From positions 1 through 5,736 of the forward strand of contig JALHET010000144.1 of NCBI GenBank assembly GCA_022839525.1: a DNA stretch of 5,736 nt, in the 5' to 3' direction. The notes under the pieces are model-generated. The model ran no database searches. It was not told the origin of the DNA and saw nothing but the letters and a program-made list of their open reading frames with translations. Numbering within the stretch: the first letter of the stretch is position 1; the number at the start of each line of letters is the position of its first letter. The stretch comes from Lentisphaerota bacterium (GTDB lineage Bacteria; Verrucomicrobiota; Kiritimatiellia; RFP12; UBA1067). The position numbers and the translations under genes were made by a program. Shown here piece after piece: positions 1 to 5,736 of this stretch.

Positions 1-374
1 ATCTCATAGACGCCGTAAAGCGTCCCTCGCGGACCGTAGCCCGTGATCGTCATGCCCGTCTCGGAAACCTCAATCTCGAACTCGTCCTCTTTCCACGGAT
101 CAAGTCCATCCTTTCTGTGCCGGCAATCGAGCACGATCGGATACGCACCGTCCAGCTCGCCGCAACCCGTCGCCTTCGCGAGGTACTTCGCCAGCTCCCT
201 CGCGCCGAACTTCTCGGGGTTGGATGCGTTCTTGGCCACGACAACGCGGCACTTCGCCACGCCGTTGTCGACTAACGCAACCCGTCCCGATCCCTTCTTG
301 AACGAGAGACAGCACCCGCCGAACACCAGACCGGCCAACGCCAGTGCCCCAATGACTTGTCTTTGCATGTTCAT
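1..374 (-). CDS. DUF4838-family lipoprotein, N-terminal part (cut by window edge)
   Basis: Partial gene; only the first ~124 residues are inside the window. The N-terminus is a lipoprotein signal: a hydrophobic stretch ending in LVFGGC, with Cys21 as the likely lipidated residue, so the protein is probably anchored to a membrane facing the periplasm or outside. Residues ~31-124 match the GH67-N-like (alpha-glucuronidase N-terminal, GH20 domain-2-like) fold that precedes DUF4838 domains. Residues 37-80 align without gaps to residues 303-346 of the neighbouring 1070-residue protein with 29 of 44 identities, including a shared ELDGAYPI; PRG-LYG also matches further on. It is therefore a tandem paralogue, but lacks the ~290-residue N-terminal domain of that neighbour. 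Two starts are possible: ATG at 374 lies 3 nt from AAAGGAG, and ATG at 368 lies 9 nt away; I slightly favour 368. It follows the neighbour by 62-68 nt, probably in one operon. Function of the missing catalytic part, if any, cannot be judged. Confidence 0.85.
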   Translation of the reverse strand, partial: MNMQRQVIGALALAGLVFGGCCLSFKKGSGRVALVDNGVAKCRVVVAKNASNPEKFGARELAKYLAKATGCGELDGAYPIVLDCRHRKDGLDPWKEDEFEIEVSETGMTITGYGPRGTLYGVYE

Positions 375-377
375 ATT

Positions 378-384
378 CTCCTTT
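378..384 (-). promoter_or_regulatory. Shine-Dalgarno of the lipoprotein gene
   Basis: Reads AAAGGAG on the minus strand. It sits 3 nt before the ATG at 372-374 and 9 nt before the in-frame ATG at 366-368. The spacing makes the second ATG at least as likely as the first; the signal peptide is intact either way. Confidence 0.6.
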
Positions 385-436
385 GTCGTTTACCTTCTAA
401 GATCAGATCGTCCAGAAAAGTCTGATGCTATCAGGA

Positions 437-3400
437 TTACCTGAACTTCAGGATGATGTGATTGCTCGTGCCGCAGAAGACGCCGTTCGCGGCGCTGGAG
501 CCCTCACGGGCGTCCGTTGTCACGCGCTGGCGCGCGACGTTGGCGCGCCATGTCGCGCCGTCGAAGCACTGCATGCCGATTTCGCTCGTTGGAATCGCCA
601 CTTCGGCAATCCAGCGGTCGGCGAGACGCCGGACCGCGATCTGCGCTCGCGTCGTGAAGGTACCGTCGAAGTTCGCCGGTGTCACCTGAATGCCGCAGAA
701 CGACTGTCCCTCAGAGTTGATCATCAGGTGATAACACTTCTCGGCCATGTCGGGATACTGGTAGAAGAGCTCGATATGGTCGCCGAAGTCCTTCCACGGG
801 TTCGCCGGGTCGATCTTCGCCTTCGCGACGCGCTTGTCCATCGTCGGCTCGAAGCACTCGACCGCGAAGTAGAGCGTCTCTTTCGAGCGAACGATTTTCG
901 CGACCGTCTGCACTTCGGCCGGCACGCGGCCCTTCCACGGCGGACGCTTGAATCCGTCGAGCGGCTTCGCGTCGGCCCAGTCCCGCTCATCGAGGACGCC
1001 GTCGACCGTGATCTCGCCCTTCTTCGCGAAGACATCGTGCTCGCGGTAGTTCTCGACGTAGGAACGGTACCCGTCCAGCCACGTCACTTCGAACATCTCG
1101 CGTTCGCGGCGGATATGCGCGAGCCCCCGCGCGTCGCCGGCGGCCGCGGCGGCAGCCTCCGCGTTCGCCAGGCCGTTCGTCAGCTTTTCCCTGTACTCCG
1201 GGAAATTCGCCAGACACTTGCCGATCTGCGAACCGATACCCCAGCCCAGACAGTCGGGCGTCTTCATGAACGCATCCTCGAGATACCAGAGATAAGACGC
1301 GATCGAATCTTTGCCCGCCCAGCCCGCGCCGTAGTAGAGCCGGCATGCCTCCTGGCGCAGCCGGCGGAAGTTGCCCGCGCCGTAATAGCCCGCGAACGCC
1401 GCCAGATAGCAGGAACGCCACATGGCGTACCAGCGGTAGTTCTTGCCGTACCACGGGCCGCGCTTCTCGTGCCACTTCTGAAACGCCGGGAACGGCGAGC
1501 CGACGCAGAAGTTGAAGCCGCTGCAGCCGTGCTTCGGGTAGGCGAGGATGTCTTCCCAGACGGTCTTCTCAGACGGCGCGAGCGTCGAGCCGGGCGAACC
1601 GTCCGCGCTGATCTCATCGCGGTTGACGATGAGCGGCAGGCCCGTCGCGCGCCATGCGGCGAAGATCGCGCGCCATTCGGCGTTGATCGGGCAGTCCGGG
1701 TCGTCGACCGGATGCCTCCAGCACTGGTTGTTGTAGCTGACGAGAACCCGCAGGCGGGGATCGATCTTCACCTTCGCCGGCGGATACCAGAAGTCCTGGT
1801 AGGCCCAGCCGCCGAGCTTCGCGTCCGGCAGCTTCTCCCACACGCGCCGGGCGATCTCGCCCACGGCGTACCAGTAGCGGTCGGCGCGCGCCCCCTTCGC
1901 GCGGACGCCCGGCACGTCGAGCGCGCGGCACTTCTCGCACTCGCACCATGCCGTCGTGTCGTTGTTGCCGATCGTGACGTGCGCCTCGGCCGCATGCGGC
2001 TCAGACAGGGCGGCGACGAGGTTGTCGGCCATGTGGCGGATGAGAGCCTCGTTCGAGAAGCACGGGTTCGGATCGCCCGCATCGTAGATCTTCACGCGCT
2101 TGCCGCCGATCAGGGGGAACCACTCGGGATGCTCCGCAAAGAGCTGGTCGGCGCGCGCGTCGCGCTTCATCTTCGGGTCGCCGCCGCCGAGCAGAAGGAC
2201 GCTCATGACGTGGCCGCCCGGACCCGTACCGAGAGCACCGATGTTCTCGAGAAGCTCCCTGTCCTTGCCGGCGAACGACTGCGGATGCGCCTCGCTCTGT
2301 AGGCCGTTGCGGGCGTTCCAGAGCCAGGCCTCCGGCTCGGCCGCGCGGTTCTTGCGGATCTTGAGGTACGGGTTGAACACCTTCCGGCCGAGCGGCAGGA
2401 TGAGGTTGCGGTAGCTCGGTATGTATTCGCCGTCCTCGCCCGGCACGAGCCACCGGACGTCCGCATAACGCTTGAGGACGTCATAGCAGCCGTAGAGCGC
2501 GCCGCGCGGGTTCGCGCCGATGACGGACATCCCGTCCGCCCGCACGTCGAGGACAAAGCCGTCCTCCCTGAGCTCGCCCTTCTTGACGAGGCTCTCGTCG
2601 ACGGTGACGCGGATCGGATAGGCGCCGTCCAGCTCTTCCGTTCCGTACACCCTGCCGAAGTACTTCTTCAGTTCGGCGGCGCCGAACTTCTCGGGCTTGG
2701 ACGCATTCGTCCCTACTTCGATGCGGCACTTCGCCTCACCGTTGCGGAAAAGGATGGCCTCCTCGCGCGGCAGGCAGCCGAACGTGTCGTTGCGGTGCGC
2801 GGCGATCCACTCCCGCGAGAGGTTGACGGCCTCGAGGTTCTTGTTCACAAGCGGCGTGCAGTGGAAGATGAGCCCCTCGACGACGCCGCGCTTGTAGAGG
2901 TCCTCTGCAAGGTCAAGCTGGCTCTGCATGAACGCGCGGGTGATCGGGCAGTGGCCGCTGAAGTCCCACATGTAGAGGCCGAGGAGAATCGGGGTGTCGG
3001 GCGCGATCGAGCGGAAACGGAACACGTTATCGCGCATGATCGTGATGTCCATGCCGTCCGACGTCCAGAGGAGCACCTTGTCCATCATCTCGACGGCCGG
3101 CAGGATCTCCGGACAGAGCTGGTGGACGTAGAGAACCATGCGCAGCTGAACGGGATGCCCCGCCCTCTCAGAAAGCTCCTGCCGCGTCGCGGCGATCTCC
3201 TTGAGCGTCATCACGCCCTTGCGCACCGTGACCTTCGTCCCGTCCGGACGCTCGTCCGTGACCGTCTCGTTCTGGAAGAAGTCGTCGAGGTCGAACGCCG
3301 CGATGTTCTTGATCGTGACCGCCTTCTCGAGGCAGTACTTGCGCGTGCTGTTCCACAGGAGCCAGCTGATCTTGTCGAGCTTCGCGTAGGGGACGAGATA

Positions 3401-3649
3401 GTCGTCCGGAGGCGGCGGCATGCCCGGCCGGATCACGCAGCAGTTCGGGATGCCCATGTCGAGGCAGGCGTCGGGCATGGTGATCGGCGCGGACCACGGG
3501 ATCTTGTAGTCGTGGCGGGCGTAGTTGACCGGCCCATCGTAATGGCCCGTGTCATGGCCCCACATCCAGAGGTTGTCCCCGAGGCGGGCCGAACCGGCCG
3601 TCGCCGCCAGCGTCGCGGCGCACAGCACCGGCGTCAGCATTTTTTTCAT
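437..3649 (-). CDS. Secreted multidomain DUF4838 protein with GH67-N-like and CBM9-like domains
   Basis: Complete, 1070 residues. Residues 1-21 form a Sec signal peptide (MKKML start, hydrophobic core, cleavage plausible after A21), so the protein is exported. Residues ~22-290 are a domain I do not recognise; it contains FDLDDFF (119-125) and alternating strands and helices that could be a beta/alpha barrel. Residues ~295-400 are GH67-N/GH20-domain-2-like. Residues ~405-870 fit DUF4838: an NND-T-WCECEKCRALD segment (562-578) with cysteines 569, 571 and 574, followed by an aromatic-rich helical part (WY-KNYRWYAMWR, then paired YYGAG). Residues ~878-1070 look like a CBM9-type sugar-binding domain, opening ITVDGVLDERDW and containing DHIELFY. 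The start is supported by AGGAG 7 nt upstream. It lies 31 nt after the esterase gene and before a paralogous gene, suggesting a polysaccharide-degradation operon. Enzymatic activity is unproven: DUF4838 has no established reaction that I know of, and glycosidase activity is inference. An alanine run at 832-837 looks like a linker. Confidence 0.93.
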   Translation of the reverse strand: MKKMLTPVLCAATLAATAGSARLGDNLWMWGHDTGHYDGPVNYARHDYKIPWSAPITMPDACLDMGIPNCCVIRPGMPPPPDDYLVPYAKLDKISWLLWNSTRKYCLEKAVTIKNIAAFDLDDFFQNETVTDERPDGTKVTVRKGVMTLKEIAATRQELSERAGHPVQLRMVLYVHQLCPEILPAVEMMDKVLLWTSDGMDITIMRDNVFRFRSIAPDTPILLGLYMWDFSGHCPITRAFMQSQLDLAEDLYKRGVVEGLIFHCTPLVNKNLEAVNLSREWIAAHRNDTFGCLPREEAILFRNGEAKCRIEVGTNASKPEKFGAAELKKYFGRVYGTEELDGAYPIRVTVDESLVKKGELREDGFVLDVRADGMSVIGANPRGALYGCYDVLKRYADVRWLVPGEDGEYIPSYRNLILPLGRKVFNPYLKIRKNRAAEPEAWLWNARNGLQSEAHPQSFAGKDRELLENIGALGTGPGGHVMSVLLLGGGDPKMKRDARADQLFAEHPEWFPLIGGKRVKIYDAGDPNPCFSNEALIRHMADNLVAALSEPHAAEAHVTIGNNDTTAWCECEKCRALDVPGVRAKGARADRYWYAVGEIARRVWEKLPDAKLGGWAYQDFWYPPAKVKIDPRLRVLVSYNNQCWRHPVDDPDCPINAEWRAIFAAWRATGLPLIVNRDEISADGSPGSTLAPSEKTVWEDILAYPKHGCSGFNFCVGSPFPAFQKWHEKRGPWYGKNYRWYAMWRSCYLAAFAGYYGAGNFRRLRQEACRLYYGAGWAGKDSIASYLWYLEDAFMKTPDCLGWGIGSQIGKCLANFPEYREKLTNGLANAEAAAAAAGDARGLAHIRREREMFEVTWLDGYRSYVENYREHDVFAKKGEITVDGVLDERDWADAKPLDGFKRPPWKGRVPAEVQTVAKIVRSKETLYFAVECFEPTMDKRVAKAKIDPANPWKDFGDHIELFYQYPDMAEKCYHLMINSEGQSFCGIQVTPANFDGTFTTRAQIAVRRLADRWIAEVAIPTSEIGMQCFDGATWRANVARQRVTTDAREGSSAANGVFCGTSNHIILKFR

Positions 3650-3656
3650 ATTCCGG

Positions 3657-3661
3657 CTCCT
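3657..3661 (-). promoter_or_regulatory. Shine-Dalgarno of the 1070-residue DUF4838 gene
   Basis: AGGAG on the minus strand, 7 nt before the ATG at 3647-3649. It lies inside the 31-nt gap after the esterase stop codon, so translation is initiated separately even if the two genes share a transcript. It fixes the start at 3649; a second in-frame ATG three codons on is less well spaced. Confidence 0.75.
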
Positions 3662-3680
3662 AGTTTCTGGTTTCAGCGTC

Positions 3681-5093
3681 TCAGCGCGTGAACGGGACGA
3701 TCGCGTTGCCGCGGATTTCGATCATCTGCCTCGGACGCGGCACGACGTAGCCGTGCGTCGAGTTCTGGAAGCCCGTCGCCCGCTTGTCCGGGCAGGGCAC
3801 GTTGTTGTACATCGCCATCACGCCCGTCGGCGGGCAGGTGTAGTCGCCGAGGCCGAAGCGAGGGATGCCGAAGCGCGTCCGGACGGGAATGCGCTTGGCC
3901 AGGTTGACGGGATCGTAGTAGCCGAGCCCCGGCGCAGACCACTTCACGTACCATGTGCCGCGGTTGCGGCCGACCACCTCGCCACCGATGTCGCAGCACC
4001 AGGGGATGTCCGCCAGAGCCTCCGTCACGTCAGGGTCGAGCGCCGCCGCCCAAACCGTCTGCATTCCGCCCATCGAGGCGCCGGCCGCCATCAGGTTTTT
4101 TCCGTCCCATTCGGGACGCGACTTCAGGAACTCGAGCGCCCGCATCAGCCGGTAGGCCATGCCGCAGAAATAGGCCGTCTCGGGATCGGCGTTCGTCTTC
4201 GGGTCGAAGGCGTAGCCGAAGCCGTTGACAGACACCTTCTTGCGCAGCGCGCGGTAATAGTCGGATTCGCGCATCAGCTCGAACCCGTGCGCCGTGCAGT
4301 CGAGGACGAGCATGTCGCCCTTCATGCGGTCGGCCCGCGGATGCGTGGCGTTCCAGCTTGCGCCATAGCCGTGGAAGCGGATCTGCGCGGGAAACTTCCT
4401 GCCGTCCTTCGCCGCAGTCGGCACGTAGAGGAAACCCGTCGCCGGCATTCCGCCGGCGCAGGGGACCGAGACCGTGTAGACGTCGACCGCCGGATTCGAC
4501 GAGTCGATCTTCACGATCTTCTCCAACCCGCGCCACGCGACCTTGGCGAGGTTCGCCTTGTGCTTCGCCCAAAACGCGTCGAAGTCGGCCGGTTCGGGCA
4601 CGCCCTGCCGGATGTTGAGGATGTCGACGCCCGCGCCGCCGTCGAAGAACACGTTTTTCTCGCCGCTCGGAATCTTCCGCAGGACAACCTCGCCGGCCGC
4701 GTCCTTCAGCTCAATGTAGTAGCGCACGAAGCCGGGACGGTCGAGCGAGGTCGTGAGGACGAGCGGCTCCGCCGCGGTCGCCCTGCCGCTCTCTTTCTTG
4801 CCGTCGTCCGCGGTGCGCGTCCAGTCGAAGAAGAACGTTGTCTTGTCCATACCCTCGAAGCCGCGCAGCCGGAAGGTGAACGTCATCGTCTCACCGATCC
4901 CATAGACCGGACACTCGCGGTCACATCGGCCGTCGATACAATCATCCAGCGCCCAACCGGCCCGAGCCTTTTGTTCGACAGTTCTCCCGGCATCACGCGC
5001 CGGGATTTCCGCAGGATCTGAGGGAAATGCTTCCTCTGCCCAGTGAAGCACACCGACAAGCACCAGAAATCCGGATACCAGTTTCGTCTTCAT
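3681..5093 (-). CDS. Acetylxylan esterase-like (AXE1 / cephalosporin-C deacetylase family) exported hydrolase
   Basis: Complete, 470 residues; predicted to remove acetyl groups from polysaccharides such as xylan. Residues 1-~22 are a hydrophobic signal peptide (MKTKLVSGFLVLVGVL), so it acts outside the cytoplasm. Residues ~60-145 form a beta-rich, Ig-like region. An AXE1-type alpha/beta-hydrolase domain fills ~165-470. Visible motifs: RFHGYG (239-244, oxyanion region), DCTAHG (265-270), nucleophile elbow GASMGG (338-343, Ser340), GLGDYTCPP (414-422, Asp417 as acid) and STHGY (445-449, His447). All three triad members are present, so it should be active. The N-terminal extension makes it longer than the classical ~320-residue cephalosporin-C deacetylases. 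The reading frame stays open upstream to 5357, but start 5093 is chosen because it has a signal peptide and a purine-rich ribosome site 5 nt away. It is followed after 31 nt by the DUF4838 gene. The family is well supported; the exact substrate is inferred. Confidence 0.92.
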   Translation of the reverse strand: MKTKLVSGFLVLVGVLHWAEEAFPSDPAEIPARDAGRTVEQKARAGWALDDCIDGRCDRECPVYGIGETMTFTFRLRGFEGMDKTTFFFDWTRTADDGKKESGRATAAEPLVLTTSLDRPGFVRYYIELKDAAGEVVLRKIPSGEKNVFFDGGAGVDILNIRQGVPEPADFDAFWAKHKANLAKVAWRGLEKIVKIDSSNPAVDVYTVSVPCAGGMPATGFLYVPTAAKDGRKFPAQIRFHGYGASWNATHPRADRMKGDMLVLDCTAHGFELMRESDYYRALRKKVSVNGFGYAFDPKTNADPETAYFCGMAYRLMRALEFLKSRPEWDGKNLMAAGASMGGMQTVWAAALDPDVTEALADIPWCCDIGGEVVGRNRGTWYVKWSAPGLGYYDPVNLAKRIPVRTRFGIPRFGLGDYTCPPTGVMAMYNNVPCPDKRATGFQNSTHGYVVPRPRQMIEIRGNAIVPFTR

Positions 5094-5232
5094 CGCCCCC
5101 CCCTTGCCCAGCGATAGGCGCAGCGGATACATCCCGTACGCGCCGGAATCCTTGTAGAGTTCCGTCTGCGATCCGTCGAACGTGATGTCATCGCCGACGG
5201 CATCGTTGAGACGCGGGTATCTTCCGAAACCC
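5094..5232 (-). other. Interval upstream of the esterase with a coding-like but startless frame
   Basis: This 139-bp stretch lies between the stop of the upstream gene (TAA at 5233-5235) and the esterase start. No clear promoter or terminator is visible. On the minus strand, the frame shared with the esterase reads through without a stop, has mostly G/C third positions and gives protein-like sequence (for example DDITFDGSQTELYKDSGAYG, then MYPLRLSL). The only in-frame ATG (5130-5132) has no good ribosome site. It may be a remnant of a lost gene, an N-terminal extension of the esterase, or chance coding character in GC-rich DNA. I do not recognise a family. Confidence 0.3.
5096..5105 (-). promoter_or_regulatory. 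Shine-Dalgarno containing a run of eight G
   Basis: The minus strand reads AAGGGGGGGGCG directly before the ATG at 5091-5093. AAGGGGG can pair with the anti-Shine-Dalgarno sequence with a single G-U wobble and leaves a 5-nt spacer. The eight-G run (plus-strand C at 5096-5103) is a homopolymer prone to length change by slippage or to sequencing error. Confidence 0.6.
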
Positions 5233-5600
5233 TTACCGCACCAACAGCAGCAGCCTCCGCGCGTTGGTGATCCGATCCAAGACGGCATGTCCCTCGCCGA
5301 GGAAGCTGAAGACAAGCGTCGAAATGCCCTTGAGCGGATAGACCCCATCGGCGTCATAAGAGATGTCGGCTTTGCCGCCCCTTGCCGAAAGCGTGCCGTT
5401 CTCGACCGAGAACGCGAGCGTGCGCGCCTGCGCGTCCGTGATCGTAAGCGTGACGGTGGCGCCGTCCGTCAGGCGCACTTTTCCGAGCGCATTCGTCGTC
5501 ACGCCCGGCGAGGCCGCCGCAACCTCCACGCCCCCGTAGCCGAGGGCGGACGCAAACTCGCCGCGCCAGTCGTACTCCCACGGGCCGATGTCGAGCGCCG
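5233..5600 (-). CDS. C-terminal fragment of an unrecognised beta-rich protein
   Basis: Only the 3' end is present, about 120 residues ending at TAA (5233-5235). The frame stays open to 5736, but coding character on this strand fades upstream of about 5590-5605, so the right boundary is approximate. The recognisable part runs from about DIGPWEYDWRGEF through a Thr/Val-rich stretch (GATVTLTITD, then LAFSVENGTLSARGG) to the tail LVFSFLGEGHAVLDRI and ends in RLLLLVR. Alternating polar and hydrophobic residues suggest a beta-sandwich; such tails occur in large secreted proteins of polysaccharide-degrading bacteria, but I cannot name the family. Third codon positions are G or C in 19 of 20 codons over 5530-5589, which supports this strand there. 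No start codon or signal peptide is visible; the 5' part appears to be missing at the junction near 5595. A GTG at 5527-5529 is not a convincing start because coding character continues beyond it. Confidence 0.6.
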
Positions 5601-5736
5601 CATCGCCAACCTTGAGCAGGAGCGGCAGTCCATTCTCGCCGAATACCGCGCCCAGGGCGAAGCCATGCAGGCCGCCATCATCGAGAAGGCGGAAAAGACC
5701 GCCTCCCAGATCACCGAGCAGGCCGCGCGCACGGCC
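5590..5736 (+). CDS. F0 ATP synthase subunit b-like coiled-coil fragment (no start, cut by window edge)
   Basis: About 49 codons on the plus strand, beginning near VERRIANLEQERQ and running through ILAEYRAQGEAMQ and AAIIEKAEKTASQITEQAA to the window edge. The composition (Glu, Gln, Lys, Arg, Ala, with regularly spaced Ile/Leu/Ala) is a continuous charged helix, as in the peripheral-stalk part of F0F1 ATP synthase subunit b, where an AEYxAQGE segment followed by IIEKAE and QIxxQA is familiar to me. Third positions are G/C in 44 of 49 codons on this strand, against 34 of 49 for the same triplets read on the minus strand; the minus reading gives only a Gly/Leu/Phe-rich antisense product. The membrane helix and start codon expected for a subunit b are absent upstream, where the sequence becomes the minus-strand gene. 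Subunit E of V-type ATPase or a FliH-like protein are alternatives. Family assignment is from memory of the motif pattern, not from a search. Confidence 0.5.

Noticed and set aside
422..434. Small inverted repeat CTGAT-AGC-ATCAG followed by TTTT on the minus strand, just after the DUF4838 stop codon
   Set aside because: The stem is only 5 bp and AT-rich, and the T run is 4 long. This is too weak to call a terminator, and the next gene follows closely in the same direction.
425..2302. 625-codon plus-strand open frame opposite the DUF4838 gene
   Set aside because: Its product is Arg/Ala/Val/Leu-rich with no domain, and the minus strand encodes a clear signal peptide, DUF4838 and CBM9-like motifs over the same bases. 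Long antisense frames are expected in GC-rich genes.
2795..3691. 298-codon plus-strand open frame opposite the N-terminal domain of the DUF4838 gene
   Set aside because: Composition is typical of an antisense shadow (Arg, Val, Glu, Asp) and no ribosome site or motif was seen.
3549..5021. 490-codon plus-strand open frame opposite the esterase
   Set aside because: It is Arg/His/Val-rich and motif-free, while the opposite strand holds an intact Ser-Asp-His hydrolase. It also runs across the junction of two real minus-strand genes.
5094..5357. Extended esterase start at 5357, adding 88 residues
   Set aside because: The extension overlaps the real 3' end of the upstream gene, contains a Cys/Ser/Arg-rich out-of-frame stretch, and would bury the signal peptide. 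The start at 5093 has a good ribosome site.
5601..5736. Continuation of the minus-strand gene to the window edge
   Set aside because: The frame is open, but its product is a Gly/Leu/Phe-rich sequence, as expected for the exact antisense of a Glu/Gln/Ala/Lys coiled coil. Third-position G/C favours the plus strand.

Overview
The window is GC-rich bacterial DNA. Almost all of its coding capacity lies on the minus strand, with strong G/C preference at third codon positions. Three consecutive minus-strand genes encode exported, carbohydrate-related proteins. DUF4838 proteins carrying an alpha-glucuronidase (GH67)-like N-terminal domain and a CBM9-like tail, next to an acetylxylan-esterase-type hydrolase, are typical of polysaccharide-degrading Verrucomicrobiota/Kiritimatiellota/Lentisphaerota or Planctomycetota. 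I infer a member of that group, perhaps from a gut metagenome. No rRNA, tRNA, CRISPR array, IS element or phage gene is visible.

Layout in the direction of minus-strand transcription (right to left): (i) 5233 to about 5600 is the 3' end of an unrecognised, beta-rich protein gene. (ii) 5094-5232 has no complete gene, but one frame looks coding. (iii) 3681-5093 is a complete acetylxylan esterase-like protein with a signal peptide and a Ser-Asp-His triad. (iv) 437-3649 is a complete 1070-residue DUF4838 protein with an extra N-terminal domain and a CBM9-like C-terminus. (v) The left edge up to 374 (or 368) is the start of a second DUF4838-type protein, this time a predicted lipoprotein, clearly paralogous to (iv). 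The gaps between (iii), (iv) and (v) are 31 and 62-68 nt, each downstream gene has its own Shine-Dalgarno sequence, and no convincing terminator separates them. They probably form one operon for handling an acetylated, possibly glucuronic-acid-bearing glycan such as glucuronoxylan; the substrate is inference.

The most unusual point is at the right end. From about 5590 to 5736 the coding signal flips to the plus strand and reads as the coiled-coil stalk of an F0 ATP synthase subunit b-like protein, without its N-terminal membrane helix and without a start codon. The minus-strand gene (i) loses its coding character at the same place, also without a start. Two truncated, unrelated genes therefore meet within about 20 bp, which points to a rearrangement or, more likely, a chimeric assembly join. 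Long plus-strand ORFs elsewhere are antisense shadows. I see no convincing evidence of a wholly new system; the plausible novelty is the domain architecture and tandem arrangement of the DUF4838 genes.
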